Source of the DNA: CAXTEJ01 sp964243295
Lineage (GTDB): Bacteria; Actinomycetota; Actinomycetes; Actinomycetales; Angustibacteraceae
NCBI GenBank assembly: GCA_964243295.1
Contig: CAXTEJ010000079.1
Coordinates: forward strand, 1 to 12,129
Length of the DNA: 12,129 nucleotides
Reading direction: 5' to 3'
Part shown: one piece after another, positions 5,906 through 12,129 of the stretch
How the letters are laid out: each line of letters opens with the position of its first letter
Numbering within the stretch: the stretch's first letter is position 1
Position numbers and translations under genes: made by a program
The notes under the pieces: model-generated
The model's input: only the letters and a program-made list of their open reading frames with translations
The model's database searches: none
Told to the model about the DNA's origin: nothing

Positions 5906-6243
5906 CCGACGTCCCGGCGGGTGAGCCGAGCGCGCGCACGGTCCTGGGCGGCGCGAGCGCGCGCACGGTCCTGGGCGACGCGAGCGCGCGCACGGTCCTG
6001 GACGGCGCCCCCGACGCCGCGCTCGTCGGCGCCGTTACGGCGGCCCCGGCCTCGACCGTGACGGGAAGGGAGCACGTCGTGCGCGCTGACGTCCCCACTC
6101 CGCCGGCGACCCACGACGCTCGGGTGGACGCCGCGCTAGCCGACCTCGCTGCCGCCGTCCAGGCCCCGGTCGGCGACCAGGTCGACGCCTACGTCAGGGC
6201 CCAGCGCGCACTGCACGAGCGGCTGGCAGACCTTGACGGCTGA
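5902..6243 (+). CDS. Small conserved protein with tandem-repeat leader
   Basis: Function unknown. By position it matches the small hypothetical Rv1693 just before tlyA. Two starts are possible. GTG 5902 overlaps the previous stop (GTGA) and gives 113 residues. GTG 6079 has a better binding site (GGGAAGGGAG, 6063-6072) and gives 54 residues, close to the short mycobacterial protein. The C-terminal half (DARVDAALADLAAAVQ, then a helix ending HERLADLDG) looks like the conserved part. I keep 5902 because third positions from 5902 to 6078 are almost all G or C, as in a translated frame. The extra leader holds three 9-residue repeats (SARTVLGGA, SARTVLGDA, SARTVLDGA). Both products may be made. The stop lies 5 bases before tlyA. 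Confidence 0.6.
   Translation: MTDVPAGEPSARTVLGGASARTVLGDASARTVLDGAPDAALVGAVTAAPASTVTGREHVVRADVPTPPATHDARVDAALADLAAAVQAPVGDQVDAYVRAQRALHERLADLDG
5929..6009 (+). repeat. 27-base tandem repeat, three copies
   Basis: Units at 5929-5955, 5956-5982 and 5983-6009 are near-identical. They keep the reading frame and encode SARTVLGGA, SARTVLGDA and SARTVLDGA. The array contains runs of alternating GC (GAGCGCGCGCACG). Confidence 0.88.
6063..6072 (+). promoter_or_regulatory. Internal ribosome binding site of the small protein gene
   Basis: GGGAAGGGAG ends 6 bases before GTG 6079, in frame with the small protein. It supports a 54-residue product made from an internal start, either instead of or beside the longer form. 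Confidence 0.5.
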
Positions 6244-6248
6244 TCGCC

Positions 6249-7157
6249 GTGGCTGACGCACTCACGGCGCCCGCCGGGCCCGACGCCAGCGCGACGCCAC
6301 CCCCAGATCCGGTGCCCGCTGCGCCGTCGCGGCTGGACGCCGAGCTGGTGCGTCGCGGCCTCGCCCGGGCCCGCGGCCAGGCCGACGAGCTCGTGAGGGC
6401 CGGGCGCGTCGTCGTCGACGGCCGTGCGGCACGCAAGGCGTCGCAGCAGGTCGACGGGGCCAGCGAGATCGTCGTCGCGGCCGGCGAGACCCCGGACTAC
6501 GTCGGGCGGGGCGCCCGCAAGCTCGCCGGCGTGCTCGACGACCTCGCGACTCTCGGTGCCGCGCCGGCCGTGCGCGGGCGCCGGTGCCTCGACGCGGGTG
6601 CGAGCACCGGCGGCTTCACCCAGGTGCTCCTGGAGCGCGGCGCCCAGCACGTCGTCGCCGTCGACGTCGGGCACGGTCAGCTGGCCGCGACGGTCCGCGA
6701 CGACGCGCGCGTCGACGACCTCGAGGGCACCAGCGTGCGTGGGCTGGCTGCCGACCAGGTGGGCGGCCCCGTCGACCTGCTCGTCGGTGACCTGTCCTTC
6801 ATCTCCGTCTCGGTCGTCCTCGGCGACCTGGTCGGGCTCGTCCGTCCCGGCGGCGACCTGCTGCTGCTCGTCAAGCCGCAGTTCGAGGTCGGGCGCGAGC
6901 GCCTCGGCTCCGGCGGCGTCGTGCGTGACGTCGGCCGGCGAGTCGACGCCGTCGTGTCGGTGCTCCGCTGCGCGGTCGACACCCACGGGCTGACGGCGCG
7001 CACGGTGCGGGCGAGCCGCTGGCCCGGCCCGAGCGGCAACGTCGAGTACTTCGTGTGGCTCACGCGACCGGCGCAGGTCGGCCCGGGCGCACCTGTGCTG
7101 GCCCCGGACCAGGTCGAGGCGGCCGTCCGCGCGGCCGTCGCCGAGGGACCGCAGTGA
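6249..7157 (+). CDS. tlyA: TlyA family rRNA 2'-O-methyltransferase
   Basis: Transfers a methyl group from S-adenosylmethionine to ribose 2'-OH of rRNA. In M. tuberculosis the targets are 16S C1409 and 23S C1920, and loss gives capreomycin resistance. The protein has 302 residues. An S4 RNA-binding domain starts at about residue 28 (RLDAELVRRGLARARGQADE), and an RrmJ/FtsJ-like methyltransferase domain follows. The SAM-binding loop is DAGASTGGF at 115-123. The catalytic K-D-K-E set is visible as Lys91 (GARKL), Asp181 (GDLSF), Lys209 (VKPQFE) and Glu266 (NVEYF). It is about 35 residues longer than the mycobacterial protein, mainly because of an Ala/Pro-rich N-terminus; GTG 6312 is a shorter alternative start. 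No clear binding site precedes 6249, so coupling to the gene 5 bases upstream is likely. The stop overlaps nadK by GTGA. Confidence 0.95.
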   Translation: MADALTAPAGPDASATPPPDPVPAAPSRLDAELVRRGLARARGQADELVRAGRVVVDGRAARKASQQVDGASEIVVAAGETPDYVGRGARKLAGVLDDLATLGAAPAVRGRRCLDAGASTGGFTQVLLERGAQHVVAVDVGHGQLAATVRDDARVDDLEGTSVRGLAADQVGGPVDLLVGDLSFISVSVVLGDLVGLVRPGGDLLLLVKPQFEVGRERLGSGGVVRDVGRRVDAVVSVLRCAVDTHGLTARTVRASRWPGPSGNVEYFVWLTRPAQVGPGAPVLAPDQVEAAVRAAVAEGPQ

Positions 7158-8101
7158 GCCCGGCGCCGCAGCCCGCCCCGGACGACGTCACGAGCCGGTC
7201 CGCCGACCGCCGGGTGCTGATGGTGACGCACACGGGCCGCGCTGAGGCCGTGTCGGCCGCTCGCGAGATGATCGCCGGCCTGGTCTCACGCGGCGTGACC
7301 GTCTCGGTGCTGCCCGAGGAGGCCCCCGAGCTCACGAGCGAGGGCGTGGAGGTCGCCAGCGGCGAGGACGCAGCGGTCGGCTGCGAGCTGGTGGTGGTGC
7401 TCGGCGGCGACGGCACGATCCTGCGCGGCGCCGAGATCGTGCGCGGCACCCAGGTGCCGCTGCTCGGGGTCAACCTCGGTCACGTCGGCTTCCTCGCCGA
7501 GAGCGAGCGCGACGGCATCGAGTCGACGGTCGAGCGCATCGTCGCCGCCGACTACGGGGTCGAGGAGCGCATGACCCTCGACGTCACGGTGCGCTGCAAC
7601 GACTCCGTGATCGCCCGCTCGTGGGCGCTCAACGAGGCGAGCCTGGAGAAGGCGCCCGACGAGCGCATGCTGCAGATCGTCATCGACGTCGACGGCCGGC
7701 CGCTGAGCACGATGGGCTGCGACGGCGTCGTGCTGGCCACACCGACCGGCTCCACGGCGTACGCCTTCTCCGCGGGCGGCCCGGTCGTGTGGCCGCAGGT
7801 CGAGGCGCTGCTGCTGGTGACCAACGCCGCCCACGCCCTGTTCGCCCGCCCCCTCGTGGTGGCGCCGACGTCCACGCTGGCCGTGGAGGTGCTCGCCGAG
7901 ACCCAGGGCGGGGGGGTCATGTGGTGCGACGGTCGCCGGCGCTTCGACCTCCCGCGAGGCTCGCGCGTCGAGGCCACCCGGGGCGCGCTGCCCGTCCGGC
8001 TCGCCAGGCTCGCCCGCGGACCGTTCACGGACCGGCTCGTCGCGAAGTTCCGGCTGCCCGTCAGCGGGTGGCGCGGCCAGGGCCCGACCGGTCTGGGCTA
8101 G
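7154..8101 (+). CDS. nadK: NAD kinase
   Basis: Phosphorylates NAD to NADP in the cytoplasm, the only route to NADP in most bacteria. Actinobacterial forms can use ATP or polyphosphate. The 315-residue protein carries the GGDGT motif at 84-88, the NAD-contacting Asn-Glu pair in NEASLEK (160-161), the Gly-rich TPTGSTAY loop at 196-203 and the conserved AHALFARPLV strand. Length is close to the mycobacterial enzyme (about 307). An N-terminal Pro/Ala-rich stretch of about 18 residues precedes the first strand (RRVLMVTHTGR). The start GTG 7154 overlaps the tlyA stop by four bases, as is common at this place. recN follows 9 bases after the stop, so the enzyme is part of the tlyA-nadK-recN unit seen across Actinobacteria. 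Confidence 0.96.
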   Translation: MSPAPQPAPDDVTSRSADRRVLMVTHTGRAEAVSAAREMIAGLVSRGVTVSVLPEEAPELTSEGVEVASGEDAAVGCELVVVLGGDGTILRGAEIVRGTQVPLLGVNLGHVGFLAESERDGIESTVERIVAADYGVEERMTLDVTVRCNDSVIARSWALNEASLEKAPDERMLQIVIDVDGRPLSTMGCDGVVLATPTGSTAYAFSAGGPVVWPQVEALLLVTNAAHALFARPLVVAPTSTLAVEVLAETQGGGVMWCDGRRRFDLPRGSRVEATRGALPVRLARLARGPFTDRLVAKFRLPVSGWRGQGPTGLG

Positions 8102-8110
8102 GGGCGAGGC

Positions 8111-9859
8111 GTGCTGGAGGAGATGCGCATCCGCGGGCTCGGCGTCATCGGCGACGCCCTGCTCGACCTGCACCCCGGGCTCACGGTCATCACCGGCGAG
8201 ACCGGTGCCGGCAAGACCATGGTGGTCACCGGGCTCGGCCTGCTGCTGGGCGCGCGCGCCGACGCCGCCGCCGTCCGCAACGGCGCGGGCTCGGCCGTCG
8301 TCGAGGGCCGGGTGCGCGTCGACCCCGACGGCCCGGTCGCCGCCGCCGCGACCGATGCCGGCGCCGAGCTCGACGACGACGTGCTGCTGCTGACCCGCAC
8401 CGTCACCGCGCAGGGGCGCTCGCGGGCCCACGCCGGCGGCCGGGCGGTGCCGGTCAGCGTGCTCGGCGACCTCGCCGCTGAGCTGGTCGCGGTGCACGGC
8501 CAGTCCGACCAGCTGCGGCTGCTGCAGCCCGCCCGCCAGCGCGCTGCGCTCGACCGCTTCGCCGGCACCGAGCCGCTGGTCACCGAGGTCGCCGCAGCCG
8601 TCGAGCGGCTGCGCACGGTGCAGCGGTCGCTGCACGAGGTGCTGACCCGCGGCCGTGAGCGCGCGCAGGAGGCCGCGCTGCTGCGGCTCGGGCTCGAGGA
8701 GCTCGAGGCGGTCGACCCCCAGCCCGGCGAGGACGCCGCCCTGCGCGAGGAGGACGCCCGTCTCGGCAACGCCGACGCGCTGCGCGCGGCGGCCGACACC
8801 GCGCACGAGGCGCTGCAGTCCACCGCGCCCGACGACGTCCCCGACGTCGGCGCCCTGATCGCCGCCGCTCGTCACGCCCTCGACCCGGTGCGAGCGCACG
8901 ACCGCGAGCTCGCGAGCCTGGACGAGCGGCTGGCCGAGATCGGCTACCTGGCGGCCGACGTCGCGGCCGACCTCGCGTCGTACGCCGCGGGCGTCGACTC
9001 CGATCCCGCCCGGCTCGGCGTGGTGCAGGAGCGCCGAGCGGCTCTCGCGGTGCTCACCCGCACGTACGGCGAGGACGCCGACGCGGTGCTCGCGTGGGGC
9101 CAGCGTGCCTCGGCCCGGCTGCTCGAGCTCGACGACGACGAGGGCCGCGCCGACGCGCTGCGCGCCGAGCGCGAGCGGCTGCGGGCCGACCTCGCCGTGG
9201 CCACCGCCCGGCTGGGCGACGCCCGCACCGCGGCCGCGGGCCGGCTCGGGAAGCTGGTGAGCGCCGAGCTCGCGCAGCTCGCCATGCCCCACGCCCGGCT
9301 GGTCGTGCAGGTCGCCCGCCGGTTGGCCGCGGACGGGCTCGCCGTCACGTTCGCCGTCGAGGGCGAGGTGAGCGTCGACGTCCACCCCGACGGCGCCGAC
9401 GAGGTCGAGCTGTTGCTGACGCCGCACACCGGTGCCTCGCCCCGGCCGGTCGCCAAGGGCGCCTCCGGCGGTGAGCTGTCACGGGTGATGCTCGGTCTCG
9501 AGGTCGTGCTGGCCGGTGCCGACCCTGTGCCGACGTTCGTCTTCGACGAGGTCGACGCCGGTGTCGGGGGTCGCGCCGCCGTCGAGATCGGACGTCGGCT
9601 CGCCCGGCTCGCGCGCAGCAGCCAGGTCGTCGTGGTCACCCACCTGCCGCAGGTCGCGGCGTACGCCGACCGGCACCTGCTGGTGCGCAAGTCCGACGAC
9701 GGCACCGTCACCGAGAGCGGCGTCGCGGTGCTCTCCGACGACGAGCGGGTGGTCGAGCTGGCGCGCATGCTCGCCGGCCAGGAGGAGTCGGCGAGCGCCC
9801 GCGCCCACGCCCAGGAGCTCGTCGCCACCGCCCGCGCCGACGCCGCCGCGCCGGCCTGA
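8111..9859 (+). CDS. recN: DNA repair protein RecN
   Basis: An SMC-like ATPase that acts early in recombination repair of double-strand breaks, bringing DNA ends together with RecA. The 582-residue length is normal for the family. Walker A is GETGAGKT at 29-36, followed by the RecN-typical HGQSDQ motif. A long Glu/Leu/Arg-rich coiled-coil middle follows, then the ABC signature ASGGELSR at 451-458, Walker B FVFDE with Asp479 and Glu480, and the H-loop His511 (VVVTHLPQV). GTG 8111 is chosen because the family begins MLEEMRIRGLG; AGGGGC lies just upstream, overlapping the nadK stop. The ATG at 8123 is too close to its GGAGGAG to be preferred. The usual LexA-type site cannot be sought here because the gene sits inside an operon. 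Confidence 0.97.
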   Translation: MLEEMRIRGLGVIGDALLDLHPGLTVITGETGAGKTMVVTGLGLLLGARADAAAVRNGAGSAVVEGRVRVDPDGPVAAAATDAGAELDDDVLLLTRTVTAQGRSRAHAGGRAVPVSVLGDLAAELVAVHGQSDQLRLLQPARQRAALDRFAGTEPLVTEVAAAVERLRTVQRSLHEVLTRGRERAQEAALLRLGLEELEAVDPQPGEDAALREEDARLGNADALRAAADTAHEALQSTAPDDVPDVGALIAAARHALDPVRAHDRELASLDERLAEIGYLAADVAADLASYAAGVDSDPARLGVVQERRAALAVLTRTYGEDADAVLAWGQRASARLLELDDDEGRADALRAERERLRADLAVATARLGDARTAAAGRLGKLVSAELAQLAMPHARLVVQVARRLAADGLAVTFAVEGEVSVDVHPDGADEVELLLTPHTGASPRPVAKGASGGELSRVMLGLEVVLAGADPVPTFVFDEVDAGVGGRAAVEIGRRLARLARSSQVVVVTHLPQVAAYADRHLLVRKSDDGTVTESGVAVLSDDERVVELARMLAGQEESASARAHAQELVATARADAAAPA

Positions 9860-9929
9860 CCGCACCGCCCGCAGCGCCCACGAGCCCGCCCGCACCCCGT
9901 CGCGCCTGCTCGGGCCCGGCGGGCGTGCG

Positions 9930-9946
9930 TGGCACCATGGACCGCG
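9930..9946 (+). promoter_or_regulatory. Possible promoter for a leaderless steA transcript
   Basis: There is no Shine-Dalgarno sequence before ATG 9947. CACCAT at 9933-9938 sits where a -10 box would place transcription start at or next to the ATG, which would give a leaderless mRNA, common in actinobacteria. The match to TANNNT is partial and I see no -35 box, so this is weak. An inverted repeat (GCCCGCC 9884-9890, GGCGGGC 9918-9924) lies just upstream. Confidence 0.25.
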
Positions 9947-11143
9947 ATGCGCCTGCCCCTGATCCACCGTCGGACCTCGAAGCCCTCCGGCTCCGGGGTC
10001 GTCGGTGTGGCCCGCGTCGACGCGCGCACCAAGAACCTCACCAAGCGGCTGCAGCCTGGTGACGTCGCGGTCATCGACCACCTCGACATCGACACCGTGG
10101 CGGCGGAGGCGCTCGTCGCGCAGCGGCCCGGCGCGGTCGTCAACGCGGTCGCCAGCACCAGCGGGCGCTACCCCAACCTCGGCCCGCAGATCCTGCTCGC
10201 GGCGGGCGTGCCGCTCGTCGACGGGGTCGGCCGCGAGGTCATGGTGAAGGTCGAGGAGGGTGACGTCATCCGCGTCGAGGGCGCCGAGGTGCTGCTCGGC
10301 GACGACGTCGTCGCGACCGGTGTGCGGCAGAGCGAGGAGACCGTCGCGGCGTCCATGGAGCTCGCGCGCGCCGGGCTCGCGGTGCAGCTGGAGGCGTTCG
10401 CGGCCAACACCATGGACTTCCTGCGCAAGGAGCGCGAGCTGCTGCTCGACGGCGTCGGCGTGCCGGACGTCGTCACCCGGATCGAGGGCCGGCACGTCCT
10501 CGTGGTGGTGCGCGGCTACCACTACAAGGAGGACCTGCAGACGCTGCGGTCCTACGTGCGCGAGTACCGACCGGTCATCATCGGCGTCGACGGCGGGGCC
10601 GACGCCGTGCTCGAGGTCGGGCTGACCCCTCACATGATCGTCGGCGACATGGACTCGGTGTCCGACCGCGCCCTCGGGTGCGGGGCCGAGATCGTCGTCC
10701 ACGCCTACCGGGACGGCCGCGCGCCCGGGCTCGAGCGGGTGCAGCGCCTCGGCATCGACCCCGTGGTGTTCCCCGCGGCCGGCACCAGCGAGGACATCGC
10801 GATGCTGCTCGCCGACGACAAGGGCGCCGAGCTGATCGTCGCCGTCGGCAGCCACGCGACGCTCGTGGAGTTCCTCGACAAGGGCCGCGCCGGCATGGCC
10901 AGCACGTTCCTCACCCGGCTGCGGGTGGGCGGCAAGCTGATCGACGCCAAGGGCGTGAGCCGGCTGTACCGCGCACGCATCTCGACCCTGCAGCTGGTGA
11001 TGCTGGTCGCCTGCGGCCTGATCGCCATGGTCGTCGCCATGTCGATCACCCCCTCGGGCAACGCCCTGCTCGGACTGCTCGGCGCCCGCTGGGACGACTT
11101 CACCTCCTGGGCCGAGGCTCTCGTGCAGGGGATCGTCACGTGA
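9947..11143 (+). CDS. steA: SteA, cell-separation membrane protein
   Basis: In Corynebacterium glutamicum SteA and its partner SteB work in cell separation with the RipC-FtsEX cell-wall hydrolase pathway. The 398-residue protein opens with the family pattern GVARVDARTKNLTKRL. A central region resembles the thiamine pyrophosphokinase catalytic fold, with DGG at 215-217 and GDMDS at 233-237, both recognisable nucleotide or metal-binding elements. A C-terminal transmembrane helix covers about 348-367 (LQLVMLVACGLIAMVVAMSI), followed by a short hydrophobic tail. The bulk of the protein should therefore be cytoplasmic or tethered at the septum. The frame is open 6 codons further to GTG 9929; ATG 9947 is preferred by the family-like start MRLPL. 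The stop overlaps steB by GTGA, fitting a two-protein complex. No kinase activity is known to me. Confidence 0.93.
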   Translation: MRLPLIHRRTSKPSGSGVVGVARVDARTKNLTKRLQPGDVAVIDHLDIDTVAAEALVAQRPGAVVNAVASTSGRYPNLGPQILLAAGVPLVDGVGREVMVKVEEGDVIRVEGAEVLLGDDVVATGVRQSEETVAASMELARAGLAVQLEAFAANTMDFLRKERELLLDGVGVPDVVTRIEGRHVLVVVRGYHYKEDLQTLRSYVREYRPVIIGVDGGADAVLEVGLTPHMIVGDMDSVSDRALGCGAEIVVHAYRDGRAPGLERVQRLGIDPVVFPAAGTSEDIAMLLADDKGAELIVAVGSHATLVEFLDKGRAGMASTFLTRLRVGGKLIDAKGVSRLYRARISTLQLVMLVACGLIAMVVAMSITPSGNALLGLLGARWDDFTSWAEALVQGIVT

Positions 11144-12099
11144 TCGACTTCCGGTACCACATCGTCTCCATCGTCTCGATCTTCCTGGCGCTCGCGGTCG
11201 GCATCCTGCTCGGCGCCGGCCCGCTGCAGGAGGACCTCGGCAAGACCCTCAGCAGCCAGGTCGACACGCTGCGCCAGGAGAAGACCGACCTGCGCACCCA
11301 GCTCAACGAGGCCCAGACGCAGGTCGAGGCCGGCGACGAGGCCATGACCGACCTCACGCCGCAGCTGGTGGCCCGCCAGCTCGGCGGCCGCTCGGTCGTG
11401 GTCGTCACGCTCCCCGGCAGCAGCTCGGACGACGCGTCGAACCTGCGCAAGGTGCTGACCGCCGCCGGCGCCACGGTCAACGGCACCGTCAGCATCACGC
11501 GCGGCTTCACCGACGCCACCCGCACGACCTTCCGCGACCAGCTCTCGACGACCCTCGCCCCAGCCGTCGGCGGCAGCGTCGACGCGGGCGCCGGACTCGA
11601 CGAGCGCATGGCGTCGCTGCTCGGGGACGCCCTGCTGGTGCCGCGGCTGACCGAGGCCGACCGCACCACCCCGGCCGCCGCGGCGACGCTGGCCGGGCTC
11701 AAGCAGGCCGACCTGATCGGCTTCGACGGCGACGGCCCGCCGCTGTCGACCCTCGCGGTGCTCCTGGCCCCTGCGCCGGACGCCGGACAGCCGGCCGAGC
11801 AGCGCACCGCCGACCTCGCCGGCTGGACCGACCTCGCCCGGGGGCTCGACACCGCAGGCGCGGGCGCCGCGGTGGTCGGGCGGGTCGCCAGCGCGGACGC
11901 CGGTGGCTTGCTGGCCTCGGTGCGGCGCAACGGTGGCGCCCGCCGCGCGGTCAGCACCGTCGACGACGTCGACGACCCTTTGGGACGGGTGAGCGCGGTC
12001 TACGCGCTGCGCGAGCAGGCGGGCGGCGTGGCGGGGCACTACGGCATCGCCGCCGGCGCCTCCGCGGTGATCCCCGCGCCCGCGTCGAGCGGCTCGTGA
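11140..12099 (+). CDS. steB: SteB / MctB family membrane protein
   Basis: Partner of SteA in cell separation. The mycobacterial relative Rv1698 (MctB) has been described as a copper transport protein, so annotations differ. The 319-residue protein begins with the family hallmark VIDFRYHIVSIVSIFLALAVG. A single N-terminal transmembrane anchor covers about residues 8-27, followed directly by a coiled coil at about 37-70 (Gln/Glu/Leu heptads). The remainder is a soluble domain rich in Ala, Asp and Gly, probably outside the membrane. There is no second hydrophobic helix, so a channel would need oligomers or a different fold. The first base of the start is shared with the end of steA (GTGA overlap). 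The stop is again followed by an overlapping GTGA start. Family assignment is secure; mechanism is not. Confidence 0.93.
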   Translation: MIDFRYHIVSIVSIFLALAVGILLGAGPLQEDLGKTLSSQVDTLRQEKTDLRTQLNEAQTQVEAGDEAMTDLTPQLVARQLGGRSVVVVTLPGSSSDDASNLRKVLTAAGATVNGTVSITRGFTDATRTTFRDQLSTTLAPAVGGSVDAGAGLDERMASLLGDALLVPRLTEADRTTPAAAATLAGLKQADLIGFDGDGPPLSTLAVLLAPAPDAGQPAEQRTADLAGWTDLARGLDTAGAGAAVVGRVASADAGGLLASVRRNGGARRAVSTVDDVDDPLGRVSAVYALREQAGGVAGHYGIAAGASAVIPAPASSGS

Positions 12100-12129
12100 C
12101 CCCCTCCGCCGCGCGGACGCGCGTCACCT
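12096..12129 (+). CDS. Start of the next gene, cut by the window edge
   Basis: GTG at 12096 overlaps the steB stop by four bases and opens a frame with no stop to the edge (MTPSAARTRVT). The same GTGA arrangement joins other genes in this window, so a real coupled gene is likely. Eleven codons are too few to name it. In related genomes this place is held by genes such as pyrG or lipid II flippase and glycosyltransferase genes. Confidence 0.45.
   Translation, partial: MTPSAARTRVT

Noticed and set aside
7286..9427. Very long minus-strand open frame (713 codons) opposite nadK and recN
   Set aside because: Antisense shadow caused by high GC. It is His/Gln/Arg/Gly-rich with no domain, while the plus strand codes complete NadK and RecN.
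10705..12039. Long minus-strand open frame opposite steA and steB
   Set aside because: Same shadow effect; the plus strand has full motif-bearing proteins across the whole stretch.

Overview
The window is GC-rich actinobacterial DNA. Strong G/C bias at third codon positions, frequent GTG starts and several GTGA stop/start overlaps all point that way. So does the gene order, which matches the conserved block known from Mycobacterium tuberculosis as Rv1691 to Rv1698: TPR protein, HAD phosphatase, small protein, tlyA, NAD kinase, recN, steA, steB. The extra SSB-like, His-rich TPR and phasin-like genes suggest an actinomycete outside the mycobacteria, but the exact family cannot be fixed from sequence alone. 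Every gene I can support is on the + strand.

Layout. Positions 1-620 hold no credible gene. They start with a long hairpin (28-88), probably the terminator of an upstream gene outside the window. A cluster of palindromic repeats built on TGATCA follows: two complete inverted-repeat units (188-264 and 284-358) and two half units (137-160 and 504-525). From 621 comes a protein with a disordered Arg/Gly/Ser/Pro-rich N-terminal part and TPR-like helices, then an SSB-like OB-fold protein (2563-3030). A second transcription unit probably begins after hairpins at 3033-3090. It holds a His-rich TPR protein (3219-3782), a Rv1692-type HAD phosphatase (3779-4909), a phasin-like protein with a histone H1-like Lys tail (4955-5905), a small conserved protein with a tandem-repeat leader (5902-6243), the rRNA methyltransferase TlyA (6249-7157), NAD kinase (7154-8101) and RecN (8111-9859). 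After an 87-base gap come SteA (9947-11143) and SteB (11140-12099). A further gene begins by GTGA overlap at 12096 and runs off the window.

How the genes fit together. This is mostly a housekeeping block: ribosome modification (TlyA), NADP supply (NAD kinase), double-strand-break repair (RecN), lipid head-group recycling (HAD phosphatase) and cell separation (SteA/SteB). They are linked by tight spacing and translational coupling rather than by one pathway. The less conserved material is the repeat cluster at the left end and the low-complexity tails and short tandem repeats in the accessory proteins. I see no sign of a phage, insertion sequence, CRISPR array or defence system.
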